Origin: Pseudisothecium myosuroides
Taxonomy: Eukaryota > Streptophyta > Bryopsida > Hypnales > Lembophyllaceae
Direction of reading: 5' to 3'
Assembly: GCA_951799445.1 (NCBI GenBank)
Contig: OX637289.1
Coordinates: forward strand, 2,148,501 to 2,212,500
Length of the DNA: 64,000 nt
Position 1 is the stretch's first letter; every line of letters begins with the position of its first letter. The position numbers and the translations under genes were made by a program. Shown piece by piece: positions 1 to 12,854 of the stretch. A model generated the notes under the pieces. That model saw nothing but the letters and a program-made list of their open reading frames with translations, did not search any database and had not been told where the DNA came from.

Positions 1-105
1 TCTGAGGTGACCTAGCTCGACGGAGTGCAAGGACTGCGTTTGTAGCGCTTGCTTTTGAAAATTTCGTTGAACTTAGGGTTGTTGTGGTGGATCAATTCGT
101 TAGCG

Positions 106-1698
106 ATGGGGATGGAGAAAGGAGGGTCGTACGGGACTTTTGATGGAAAACAGGGGTTTCCGCAGCCCAGTGCTCCCCCGATTGCTGGGGCGTTCAGTGC
201 CAGCGGTTCCCAGTACCCTGTAGTGCCTGGTATGCTCGATCTTCATTCTTTTTCTTTACCTTCTGGTTTTTTTCTTGCGATCAATTGGCTTTGTTTCTTT
301 TCAGATTTCGAAATCATCGGAATCGGAGTTATTCGATTCGAAAACTGAATTTTGAGTAATGAGCGAGAAATGTGTGCTTCGTTCTTGGGGTGTACCGTGA
401 AACTGCTGTTCTCGACTTTTGTTTCGAAAGCGGGCAGGAAGATGTGCCTCGAATTGGACTCAGAGCTGGTTTTGAGTGAAATTAGGTCAGAAGGAGGGCA
501 AGTTTGTGTCGCTGCCAAGAGGTTGGAAAATGTGCATTTTTCTTCGATAATTCTGGTGTCATGATTATAGCGCCATCTGAATCATGTTTTGCAGACTATA
601 TGATCAGTGAATTAGTCAAATTTAAGGACATGAAATCTTGGCCCTTTTAAGGTTTAGATATTTCTTCTCTGATATCTATATTTCCACAGTCCATCAGAAG
701 TGGGCAAAGGAATGATTGCTGCTGCTTTCGTAATATTGGTGTGCCTGGAGGTTTATTGCATGCGAATTCCATGTGAGAATGCTGTTGATTGCCTTGCAGG
801 GTATCCGGTGCTTGAAAATTATCCAGGGAGTTATCAAGGCTGTGGGAGTTATCAGGCGTCTCAGTATCCAGGCCCACAAGTTCAGACCTGTTATCACCAG
901 TGCCAAGAAATCACATATCACCATCGACGACTTCCCTTCTGTGGGCTTGGTTTTGGCTGGTTCTTGTAAGTTGTCACTGCCGTTCTTTTTTGCGAGGCTT
1001 TGTTATTAGATTCACAACTGCGAGCGTGCTTGCAAAGAGCAGATGTTCACGCAGTGTTTTTAGGTTCACTGTGTATGTCTAATAACACTATCGACCCCTA
1101 ACTCTCTTTTCATGAACGATATTATACTTTGTCCTGTACAGGGGGTGTATTAAGTGTACAGTACAGTATGGTGACGTTAACTTTCTATCGTTCCTTTAGA
1201 TTAACAGGAGTCTTCGACTCATAGAGGGAAGGTCAATACCAGAACCCTAATTAACCACCTGGACTAGTAAAGGATCTTTTGAGATGATGGTTATGCTGCT
1301 AACGTCTGTGCTCTGTGTTGTCTGTGGTAATACAGGTTTATATTGGGTTTCTTTGTTGCCGTGTTTCCTTGGTATATTGGCGCTGGCATTTTCCTGTTTG
1401 TGAAACATGACGCCCGTGAACGCACTGGGTTGATGGCCTGCACCGTAGCTGTAAGTAATTCTATCATTTGATACCAAGTTTTGGGTGTATCTTGAATATT
1501 GGAGTGTTCTGAAAATCTCTGTTTTGTGAATGGAAATTAGATCAGGTTATGGAGCTTTGCTATATATATTCTGCTGATATTTATTGGCTTTGGAGATCTT
1601 GGAACCACTGAAATTCTGATGAAGTTCGATCTGCTGTGCAGGCCCTTGTTTTACTCTTTGTTGGAGGAGTAGGCTTCCATGTCCACATGCTCCATTAG
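106..1698 (+). CDS. 60S ribosomal protein L18a-like membrane protein, 4 exons, 153 aa
   Basis: Exons 106-229, 800-965, 1336-1450 and 1642-1698 join in frame with GT-AG introns and encode 153 aa ending at TAG. The N-terminal half (residues 1-75) is Gly/Pro/Tyr/Ser-rich (MGMEKGGSYGTFDGKQGF..., then YPGSYQGCGSYQ) and probably disordered. Next comes the family signature RRLPFCGLGFGWFLF (from about residue 84), a first hydrophobic segment at about 92-117 containing FPWYIGAG, the loop KHDARERTG, and a second hydrophobic segment at about 130-150. This layout is that of the plant 'Ribosomal protein L18ae family' / L18a-like proteins, which despite the name are small membrane proteins and not ribosomal L18a; their role is poorly known. 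The ATG at 106 is chosen because it opens the conserved Gly-rich start; an upstream in-frame TTG is not used. The intron-exon structure is intact, so the gene is probably functional. Confidence 0.85.
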
Positions 1699-4486
1699 TA
1701 GTGAGTCCAGACAGAAATTTGGTCATTTTCTCTGGGAGTGCTCTCTGATGCTGACAAACTTAGTAAATATTCCGAGAAATCCCACTTCAGTGTGGCGGCC
1801 TTGTAACTGCGAGAAATCTCTTCAATAACTGCAAATGGATCGTTAGTTGAGTTTAATGAAAGTTAGTTCTACTAGCGGTAGTTTCCATCTGTCTTTCGTG
1901 TGAAAGGCAATGGCCAAAATTGATGCTGGACTCTGCTACTCACAGAGCTATCCATTTGGGCACAGCTTGATGTTTTGTTTACTTAGTTCTGTATCAGCTA
2001 ATCATACAGTATGTGTAGTCTGATTTTAGATTGCAGGAAATGCTTGGAAATTTTACGGCCCTTCCCTTCCCAGCAGGTGAGGCCTACTCTAAGTGCACAT
2101 CGTCACTTAGATGCGTGTATCCATATTGAATTTCATCCAACTGATCGCTCTTTCCAGATCGCTGAAGTTTGGGATGTGTTTGATTGAGGACTTGTATGTT
2201 ATTGAAGTTCACTACCTTGTTATGTGCAGAAAAAAATAAACTCTTGAATATTACGGAGTATTTCTTTTTCCTGCCGACCAGTGTTTGAAGTTGAGGTGCA
2301 ATTTTTTAGTGGTCTTTGTCACGTGGGCTCCCTTATCGGGCAACAAACTTGTAAGGTAGGAGGTCTAGAAACCGATCCTGTTCTAAATGCGTCTCCTATC
2401 TAGGAATTAGTGACATATTCCTTGAAGTATCTATTATTGTCATTGATGAGTTAGGTAGGCTTAAAGGGTCGGTTTATGGACCTCTTACCTTAGAAGAGAC
2501 AAAATAGTTGACAAGATCTATGACAAGGAGTTGATTCACAATTGTAGATTGGCATAGTTGGGAAACACATAAGACCAGAACCCAAGTTCTCAAAACCCAG
2601 AAATATTCTTGGAAAGCATTCTTGAAAGCAAAATCATTGCTAATCATCGAGGAATCAATGTGGCCAATTCCGTGAGCAAGAATCAAAACCAAAACCCCAA
2701 TCAATTTATAGCTTCTCAAAATCTACTCCACAATGTTTTTAAAAGAATTCCTAATGTGGTGTTTTCTCCAAGAACTAGTGTATCTGAGGCTCATTTCCAA
2801 GAGCCCTCAACACTATAAAATCAAGATTTACAATAGACACCCTTGTACAAAATCTTGAATAGAAAAATAATAATCATTCATTTTCAAAATCAGTTTTTTG
2901 ATGCTAGAACAAGACTTCAAAAAGAATTCTTCCTTCGATCCCTAGACGATTCTATGTTCTTCGGACTATTTGGACCCTTCTGTGTGGCTCAATACTTTGG
3001 TTCATCTAGATTTCCCGTAACAGTATAGTTTTCTCCCATAACTGATGGCCTTTGCTTGATTCTGGTTGCGTTGCACAATTAAAGGCACGAATTGGGGCTC
3101 AACAATGTCCTCAACAGGCTTCTACTATATGGGATAGATTTGATAACATTTGGATTCATTCCCTAGTTCTTGCTAGTAGGTTAGACTCGTGCATTATTTG
3201 GAACAAGAAGGGCCCTCCCCTTTGTTTGTTTCAATAGTTCTTTTTCCTTTTGTTTTGTCACTTGCGAGCTCTTATCTCTTCAGTGTCTAGCTCTTGAGCT
3301 TGGATTGTTGTATTTTTTGAAAATATAAACTACTAAAAATGGTAACTTGGTAAAGTTTTATTTAACTTCAAAGTATTATGATCAACACCAGAATTTGGTA
3401 CCTTGGGCATTTAGGGCTTAAGATCAAACATTGTAATCCTTGGGCATTTAGGGGTTCAAATCAAACATTGTAGTCTTTCAATCCACATCTATTCTTTTGT
3501 GATCTATAATACGTCTAGCTTAAAATCATACACTTACAACTGAAAAAAATTGATAAAAAATATCAAATCTTTTGTTTTTTGTTGAGTGTAGAATACACTC
3601 CAAGAAGTTAGAAAAGTCCTTGGGGGGATTTTGAGGTTTATGTATTTTATAATTGACAAATTTTTCTTGGACATTAAACTTTCAAAAAGTAGAACAGTTC
3701 AATTTTTCCATCTAAAATTCTGAAAAATTTGACAACTTCACAAAACAAGGCTTTGTTACATATAAAAATTATAACCATTTTATCAATCAATTGAATAAAG
3801 GCTAAATTTAGCTTGATAATGGTAATTTGACTTAGAAGATCATTGCTATAGGTGCTTTTGGGTTATAAAATAAAATTCTCACTCAAAAAATTCTTAAACA
3901 ATTTTTCATTTCTACTTGTATCTTGACACAAAATTCCAAACTAGTTGAATTACTATTCTTACATTTGCCAACTCATACTCACTTTTTGCTGTAAAAATTA
4001 TAACAATGAGGTTTTACATCAACATGGACAGAGATTTGAGGAAGTATAACCATAAGTTTTTTGAATTGATATTCATGTGACAAGGAAAAATTTCAACTAA
4101 GGTAACTACACCTAATTTTGACCGCTTTCTAAAACTGCACATTCTAGATTCTTGCCTAAAATGTCCTTCCCACTATTCATGAGAGTCTAAAGTCAGTTTC
4201 AGAAACATCTATTTTCAGTACTTTATAAATTCGTAGTTTATTCATGTAGTGTCTAAAAAATGCATTCTAAGAGAATCTAAAATCCCCTTTTGACTACCAC
4301 CAAGACCCCACAAAAAGTTTTTCAATATAATAATGGGAACCATGCTGAATTGCTTGTTTGTGCGATTTCTCAGGTGAAGCTACCTTACAAGCCTTCATCA
4401 AACATTTCCAAAACGCGAACACTCCTCTGCATCAAGTTCTATTGACGGCTGCTGAGATCGACCAATACTGTGGTAGTAAAGAATAT
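1699..4486. other. 3'UTR of the L18a-like gene, then intergenic
   Basis: About 530 bases after the stop codon lies an AATAAA-like signal (AAAAAATAAACTC, about 2230-2242), a plausible polyadenylation region. From about 2300 the DNA is AT-rich, with only short open frames that have no recognisable family. The block at about 3040-3320 reads like the degraded 3' end of a transposable element (stop-interrupted, followed by an A/T-rich tail), but I cannot assign it. The LACS gene transcribed from the other strand ends at 4487, so the two genes are convergent and separated by about 2.8 kb. Confidence 0.5.
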
Positions 4487-7400
4487 TTACAAGCTAGACT
4501 TCAGAGGAAACTGAGAATCTTCCTTGGCCGATACCTCAGCATACATGTCGGCTATGGCTTTTGCGAACTGAGCCTTAGCTTGTGGTCTCTTTACCTGCAA
4601 GTTCCCAAGATGCAGCTCAGTCACTAAGTTACTCTCCCCCTGTATCTCGTAACACAGCAGTCATATAACCAAGGTACTGCACTGAACAGAAACTGAAAGG
4701 TATACAGAAAATCTCCAAGACACTTAATCCTAAGAATTTTTTTTTGGCTTACCTTGAGGGTAGGAGTAAGTAGTCCATTTTCGATTGAGAAGGGCTCAGC
4801 TGTCAATGTCACGGCTTTCGCAAACTCGAACCCCCGTAACTGCAAAACAAACCATCCATAAATTATCTAATGGTAGCAAACCCAGCAACTTGAGGATTTT
4901 GAAAGCTTGCTAGCACAATTCCTTGATTATTAATGTAACTGATTCGTTTATCGCTAATTTCCACGAATTGGTCATTTAAAACCATACATCTTTCGACTTT
5001 TAGGGGTTAAGACAAAACCTGTGCTTCACGACCAACAGCATCCATGTCCGCAAGCACAGCAGCTCGTACAACAGGGTCAGAAGAAAGGTGCTTCAAATCA
5101 TCTGCATGCTGCTTCCACCACCATCAAGAACAGCAATATTATCAGTGATAGTCGACAATATCAGTAATCATATGGAACCAGATAAGAGTCCTTCAAAGAG
5201 CACTTTGACATATCCAACCAACTCAAATTTGCTATTAGAGTGCAATAGAAAAACATGGTGTAGCAGATCTGCATTTTGGGCTCCATTGCTAACAGATTTG
5301 GAATTTTTGGTAAAGCAAGGCATTGGTGCTTGCCTTGATACCCCTCGATTTCGCCCAGGCAGGTAGAGTCTCTGGATCAACAACGACAACTGCCACAAGA
5401 CTGGAGTTGAAACTATCACCTGTGTAAATTCATCACCAACTCATTTAGAAATGATGTGGCAGCATAAACATCCAAAATGATACGAAGATCCTGTTTCAAG
5501 TTCTTGAAGTATACACAATGCCAGTTTTCATCGATTTTAACCCCAAAAAGACTGGTGTGGTAGAAAAATGTATGCCGCTGCTATTATTTGAATAAACGTA
5601 CCATGTATAAAGCACTGTGAGATGAAGCGACTGCGGAGGTAGACATTCTCAATCTTTTCAGGAGCAATGTACTCTCCTTGGGCCAACTTGAAGATATTCT
5701 TCTTCCTGAGGTTAAAACACTCAACAAAACATGAGGGGAAACGTACTCTAAGAGTTACATTAACAGCAATGTCTCAGTCAAGGTAAGTGTATCAAACTTT
5801 TCACTTGGACTTAAACCACCAGAAATAAACAAAAAGAAATGTACTAAAGTTGAGAGTGATGCTTGTTTGAGTACCTGTCAATGATTTTGAGCCGACCACC
5901 TGGCAACCAACATCCAATATCACCAGTATGTAACCACCCCTCTTCATCAAAAATCTCCCGCCTGCAATAGGATTAACTGTGAGGATCAATTTTGCCATAC
6001 TCTTCACTTCAATTTAGTAGGAGCATGCGTGTTGGAGCATAACGAAGTGCAGCAAGGCTAATAAAAAGAAAATACGAAAGGTACGTTTGAACTTCATCTT
6101 TGTAGTAGCCCTTGAAAAGAATGGGGCCCCGAGCACAAATCTCTCCTCGCGGATAAGGCTTGTCGTCGTTTGTGTACTCCATCTCCGGAACGTCAACAAG
6201 TTTTACCTCTGATGCATGAAACAGCAGAATCTAATCAATCGTATAACCAAATCAGAAATATGGTGATAAATCGTGTTTATCATGAAAACAGCAAGTTATG
6301 GATGATAGTGAAATTGATACTCGTGAAAGTCAACAGCCGATTCAAAGCACTTTGAGAAAAAACTTTACCACAAGATGGGCTTGGGGCTCCAACATGGCCA
6401 GTTGTGTTATCCCCAGCTTGAGTGGAAGAAATGAGACACGATGTCTCCGTCATTCCGTAGCCTTCTGTAACATGACCACCGAAACATCTGCAACCAAGAA
6501 TTACAGGTTGGAACTGCGAGTCGGAAGAACTACATTCAAAACCATGTGGACCAATGCAATGTTACATGGGCCTACAGAAATATTTATTTTTCTTGTTGAC
6601 TGGCAGATTTAACCAACTTGTCAATTTGAGTGTAGCTTACAACCACCTCTAACGTAATTTTTTAAGATCCACCCACAGATTATGGTGATCACCCTTGAGT
6701 AAAATGTAAGTGAGACATATTCGTTGAAGAAATAAAATCTCACAGAGCATGAGCTCATGGCAGGAAATACACTCACATTCTTAAGAAGTCCATGACGTCT
6801 GGGGATATTGGAGATGCGCCTGACCATATCATACGAACCCGTCCCCCAAGTGCAGCCTTCACTTTGTTAAAAACCAACCGGTCCCAGATTGGTGAAGGAG
6901 ATTTTCCTGCAGCATAACAAGAAGATTGTCATTCCAAGCAACATTAACTGGTATTTAACCCCTAAGTGCCCAAACTAAACATAGCAAGTCCACTTTGAAA
7001 GCGTATAGTCGATCCTAGTAGCTTCCATACAGAATTCTACGTATCCAAAATAAAGGGCATGATTTCTCCTTTTCATTGACACAATTTTATACCTTCGTTG
7101 AAGCTTCCTAAATGATGTGGAAGCGGCCACTTTTGGCCATTCAGACACGGGTTAAAGAACAGTAAAATGGTCAAGAAAGATGTAATCAGGCATTGATTTT
7201 CCATTATAGAGATTGATTGTACGCAAACTTCTTCTGAGTGCGTCAGGCTAGTTACAAACAAATCATTGTACAAACGCATAAGCTCCTAAACAGTTGTCTA
7301 AGTAATTCACCTTTCTCCAGTGCTTGCTTCTTAGAATTGTAGGCAACATTGAATAGTTTTTCACGGAGGCCCCCAGAAGCCTTTACTGTTCCGGTAATTC

Positions 7401-10400
7401 TGCCCCACAAACAGCATCAGAGGACGATACGCAGAACATGAACAACATTTATATAAACACACCGTTTAGAATCCCTCTGGTCTACCACTTTTTCTGAGCA
7501 AAACATAGCCATTTTTCTAAACACATTTACAATTGCACTCACTTGTCATAAATTCGATTATAAAGGCGTGGCACACTGGCAAAAATGGTAGGCTTCAGGA
7601 TCTCCATGTCATCCATAAGTTTTAAAATATCCTATAACATGACCACAAATATTTAAATCCCACAGCAAAGCTGACATCGACCTCAGTAGCTAAATTAGAA
7701 CAAATAGAATAACAACGAAAAGAGCGAAATACATACTGCAAGTTCTCTAATCCTCTCTATGAGTGAAATAAAAAATACAGACATCCCACTCAATTCTCAA
7801 AGACTTAATCACTTAAAACAACAACCTAGTCAACTTCGGACTCAGGCACGTGACTATCACTATTTGTGTTGAAAGATAAGACCAGTCTTGAGAAAGTCGC
7901 GTATTGTAAAGGCAATAAACAGAAAACGTGATACTGGAAGCAAGTAGGCCTGCACCCCTCATAAATACTTGGAAAATTACAGGTCTAAAGGCTGTTTCTT
8001 ACCCCTTGGAAAAAACCAACTGCAACACCGTGATGCAGCATGACAAGCATGTTCATCCTCTCGTAAATATGGGCGAGTGGCAGGTATGAGATATGCCTGT
8101 TAGCAAAACCATAAATACACAAGAAACGTGAGGATCACTGCTTTCAAATTTTCAACAACTCAAAATTAGAAGAGGTTGTTGTTGGCTTACACGTCAGAAG
8201 AAAGGATGGGATAAGCTTGACTACTTCCAGCACCACTTGCAATAAGATTGTAATGAGATATCATCGCTCCCTAATTTCATAACGTTAATGTCAGTCCATT
8301 GAGCATCTACAACCTTGTTAGCCAAGTCCAATAACACAGCTCATATCTAACTTATAATTAAGCAATAGCAGTCATTCTAGAAGGCATGAAAATTTGGATA
8401 CAAGATAGAAGCAACAATACTCTAAAGATAAACATTCTATTAGATTAGCAAATATCCTCTAATCCTTATCACGTTCAGCAAAGATGTAATACATTTGTCA
8501 AATGAAAAGTTCAGATAAAAGCAAGACTCTAATAAGAAAGGCAAAATGGATGAAACGGTCAGAACTAGACTTGAAGTTCGTATACCTTGGGAACGCCGGT
8601 GGTGCCGCTTGTGTAACATATTGTTGCTAGATCATGTGGCTTTGGTGCCACAAATGATCGCTGGTCTGCTTTACCCTGGTAACAACAAACTTTAGTGAAC
8701 CCGTCCATCCAATTCATTCAAGAGAAGAAATTTAGAACGCAAGGGCAACCTTTGACCAACGCATAAGGCATATGAACTCAAAATCAATATCTGACGTCAA
8801 GATGACCAAGCAAAGAAGAGTAAAACACAAGTGTGGAGGTGTTTTTGAAAGTTCCTAATGCAAAACGTTGGGCACCCTAAAGATTGCTTAAAGAGAAGTA
8901 CAAAGGAACATGCATAACATCATGAACATTTCAATCTACAGGGATGAAAAAAAATACCTGAGCTTCAAGTCGAGAGTAAGGTACGACCTCAACGCCCGAC
9001 TGGGGTGGGAGCGAAGGCACCAAATGCTCGGAACCTCCCACAACCTACAATCAATAACTGAAGCATCATTAATTGTAGCACGAAAGCAAAGCGAGAACGA
9101 TAAAATAAATAAATAAATAAATAAAATTACGAATAAACAAGCCTTCGCACCTAAATATATTTTATGATAAGCTCAGCAATTATACAAGACCTCACACTAA
9201 AGGACCTATATAACCAACCAGAGTCTCACTAGTCCCACATTCTTTGTTGCAAGCTTACTTTTGTGGATCAATATAAATAACTAGCACACCTGCGCCTGAA
9301 AAAGTGATGAAAAAACTTCTTGAAACAAGTGAAGTAAAAGTAGTGCCTACCACAATGAGATGTAAACTTGGGAGCTCCGAAAGGCAACTCATCAGCTGCT
9401 CCAACCCATCCAAAAAAAATTATCAGATGATTCCCGAAACTGATAAAACTATCTTTAACGCGTTGTTCAAATTTCAAGCGCAAATAATACGTGGATATCA
9501 AAAACTCACAGTCTGCAATTTGTCTTGGGTACAAAACACAGCAGCAACATCCGCATGGTTGATAATATACTTGACAGCATCAGCCCCTGCAAACGAAACC
9601 GATTCGTCCATATCCTCCGTTACAAAAAAGGATTACTTTGATGAATGTAATCTATAAAAAGACAGTGATCCTAATCAACAACGAGCAATACGCATGCTGT
9701 CTTCCAAACATTCAGTGCCTCAAAAGTCCATAATCAATGAGTATAATAAATAAATAAATAAATAAAATTCAAAACGTTTTGTCTACATTAGATGAAAACG
9801 ATTGCAGCTTACCGAGGGTGTCATAAAGCGGAACAGATACATAAGAATAGGCAGCACATGCTAGTTCAGAGATGACCCATTCCGGTCGATTGATCATGTA
9901 CAACCCAACACATGAACCCTGCAAATCCCCCAAACAAGAAATTTTCTTGAGGAGAGCAAAAAGATAAACGAGATAATGAAATTGGATTCTCTGGCCATTA
10001 GAAACCAACCGTTTTATCTACATTAGATGAAAAAACATCAACAAAAATCATCATATTAAGAAAAATTCTTCTTCGTTTTGAATTTCTCAAAACCCGCTAA
10101 GTGCTTACCTTAGGAATGCCATGTTGAACGAGACCTGACCCAATTGCAGCGCGTGCAGTCCCTACTTCTCCATAAGTCATCCATCTATACCTGCAGAACT
10201 TCATTCGTCAGGTCTAGAGGTTGCACATGCAAAAACACATGGTCAAACAAACAAAGAATGATTGAACTTTCAGTGATGCACAAGAATGACTAAAAGCGTA
10301 TCTTACTCGCCGACTGTACCATCTTCACGGATTCGATTTCCCAAACATTTGTTCTCCGCAAAAGCAGCCTTCGAGTACCTTTAAACAATCCATACGAGCA

Positions 10401-11538
10401 GCAAGGTATTGTGAGCAAATAACATTACAGTAATATTTTCAAAACCGAAGTATACCTTCTTCATCGTCATCCTTGAAGCGGTTTCAACGACTAATCAATA
10501 CGATGGTCAATATACAGCAATAATCCATAAATGACTTACAGAAAGTTGTCGTGTAAAGTACGAATCTCTGGATGATCGGGCCAATAATCCATGATCTCCA
10601 AGGGGGACCTCACTGATCTGAAATAACCAGACCTCAAAATCAAATCGTAAGTAAAAGTTAAAACTCCTCATCATACGGCTAAACCAGAACAGATTCCTCG
10701 TCGACTTTATAACGCACGGTGCGGAAAAAAACACGGCAAACAGTACAAAGACTACAATCCTGAAATATTGCTTTAGCTATTCGTGCGATTTTTTAGCCTG
10801 ATGTGAAGTAACAGGATAATTTGATATGATGAAATCAAAATAGGTGAACTAAGTTACCTACGAACGTTCCATTTTCCGCTGCTCAACTTCTCTGGCAGCT
10901 TAACGCTATAGCCTTCCTCTGGAGACAAGGACACGGAATGAGACCCAGTTCCCAATTCAACGGCAAGAAGCAAGCTTGATGATTAAAATAAACAACAATC
11001 GACGCCGGTCTGAGCCAACAAAGACGATGCAAAAACAAACCATAACAGCCCAATGCCCAGGAGGCCAGTAATATAAAATTTGGAAGGTCCAAGAGACATA
11101 ATGACTTAGTCATCAATAACTAAAAAATTTACACACCAATAATGAACTCGCCAACCGTTGGATGACTCTCCAGTTGCAGAGATTCTCCTGCACGGAAGAA
11201 AATCATGAGCTAACAAATCTTCACAGACCAAAGATTAGAAATCTAACGAAGTACTCAAAGAGGACACTCGGACACAGATTCTGAAAGAGGTGTAAAGGAG
11301 ATCTATTCAAGCCACTCCTTTGCACACTACTCATAACAAGAAACATAGCATTTTATCATCTCTACACTCTCAAAATGACCTGTTTGTTCTTACTAGAACT
11401 GGTATTTCAAGCTGTTCATTAATAACCTAAATTGAGTAAAGTGGAATGTATACCTGAGGGGGGCTTCGTCTGCAAATGTGCATTCACTATGCGCAGTCGC
11501 CTTTGTGCTGTCTCCATTGCCGGGGGATCTGCCTCCAT
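4487..11538 (-). CDS. Peroxisomal long-chain acyl-CoA synthetase (LACS6/LACS7 type), 24 coding exons, 706 aa
   Basis: Activates fatty acids to acyl-CoA (ATP to AMP + PPi) for peroxisomal beta-oxidation, as known for Arabidopsis LACS6/LACS7. Coding exons in gene order: 11538-11454, 11187-11137, 10918-10858, 10617-10540, 10378-10307, 10190-10109, 9918-9813, 9586-9510, 9395-9351, 9044-8958, 8675-8586, 8270-8191, 8096-8003, 7631-7543, 7399-7311, 6906-6777, 6487-6369, 6208-6085, 5961-5875, 5705-5602, 5419-5334, 5108-5019, 4839-4753, 4594-4487. All phases agree and no internal stop occurs. Motifs: PTS2 nonapeptide RLRIVNAHL (14-22), [13 protein letters not shown]-binding [11 protein letters not shown] (269-279), [20 protein letters not shown] (447-456), GWLHTGDIG (528-536), [14 protein letters not shown] (555-568), [11 protein letters not shown] near the end. 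Length fits the family (about 700). The C-terminus KSSL is a PTS1-like tripeptide, not the canonical SKL. The start is the Met 13 codons before the PTS2; Met8 is an alternative. The intron after residue 612 has a GC donor. The gene appears functional. Confidence 0.93.
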
Positions 11539-12641
11539 CTCCTCGACCTCTAATACCTTCCTCTTCACACCTGGAAAACCAATAAAAATCATGTGTTGTT
11601 ACTTCCTGGCAAGGTTGGTTCTTTTCTCTTTTCTTCAACGCCGTTGAAATGAAATTCAATGTGTGCCGATGAAATACAATGTAGGAACAAAGACAGATGG
11701 AATCTGCTCACACTCTAAGACTAGCTTGGGAATATGCTCTGTTTAGAAATAGGTATCTGTAGTGTTGTTTGAGACGATCGACACCAAATTCATTAATCAA
11801 ATTGTGGAAAGGATAAATTCGATGGGAACTTCAAATCTTATATCACCAGAAACATGAAGAACAATACATGTGTTCCTAAACAAAAATAAAAATAGAACAA
11901 ATATTAGTCCCATGTGACTTACTTAAAACTACTGAAAATATGAAGCTCAATTGACAATTGCTTCCGAACTGAGGGAGTAATTAGCCCCCAAAAAGAGGAC
12001 ACGGAAATTTCCTAAACTTAACAAGCGATCAGCCTATGTCAAAGGATCCCTCTACATTGCGAAGCTCAATTTTAAATCCGCAAGCCGGAAAATGCACTCA
12101 AAAGTATGGACTTGACCTAACGTACCTGATGCACAAACAATTTCAAGCCGATATTAACCTAGAACGCCAACGAAGTCTTTTATCAATCCTCTCAATCAAT
12201 CAAGCTTCTTCTTATTCAGAAATCACGTCCACACGTTCAAACTACGTTACGCAATAGCCTAAAATCACTGTAACCTTCAAACTAGACTAGACGGAAGCCT
12301 TGCCAAAGGCCTTACCGAAGACGAACAGACTAATACGCTTCAAAGTACAAAGACTAAGAAAAGTTCCTAACCCAACACGGAACGTTTCTAAATTTCACGC
12401 TTAGAGAGCCTTGCCACCCACCAGCACAATACACGAACTGCAACCCAGAAACTTCTGCCGTACAAATTCTCGATTGCAAAGCAAAAGCCCAATTAAATTT
12501 GACTCTGAATTCCCAATCCGTGACTGCTGCAATTGGACTCGAGAATCCGTGAAATTGAAAACCCAGAAACTGAGAACAACCCAGAAAACATTGGATTCAT
12601 AAATCGAAAGATTTGTGCAGAAATTGGCAGGAAAACCTCAC

Positions 12642-12854
12642 CTTGGAATCGCACGCACCTGTGAGGTGGAATTTGTCCGTGAAAACCAAACAAGGTAGCT
12701 CACGGCTGTCTCTCTCTCTCTCGCTCTCTCTGTGACCGATCTCACGGCACTCCAAGCTAGAAACGGTGATTGCATTCCGTTTTGGGGATAAAACGGTGGA
12801 AGCGATCCCAGCAGTCGAATTCATCCGTGGCGGATCTCGAAGCAGCCAGCACAC
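12642..12854 (-). other. Probable 5'UTR first exon of the LACS gene (right end approximate)
   Basis: A good donor (TCCAAG|GTGAGG) lies at 12642/12641 on the minus strand. The next acceptor before the coding start is at 11571/11570 (CCAG|GTGTGAAG), which leaves 32 untranslated bases before the ATG at 11538. The exon contains a GA-rich run on the transcribed strand (CT repeat on + at 12706-12732), common in plant 5' leaders. The right limit (transcription start) is a guess. Splicing would also create an in-frame upstream Met (MFGFHGQIPPHRCVRFQ, then GVKRKVLEVEE) that could extend the protein. I favour the downstream start because PTS2 signals work near the N-terminus. Confidence 0.5.

Noticed and set aside
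2474..2818. Overlapping 70-80-codon frames on both strands between the two genes
   Set aside because: No family resemblance, low complexity (Asn/Gln-rich) and no splice context.
4624..11659. Isolated short + and - frames across the LACS locus
   Set aside because: They are single exons read into introns, or antisense shadows of LACS exons; replaced by the joined gene model.
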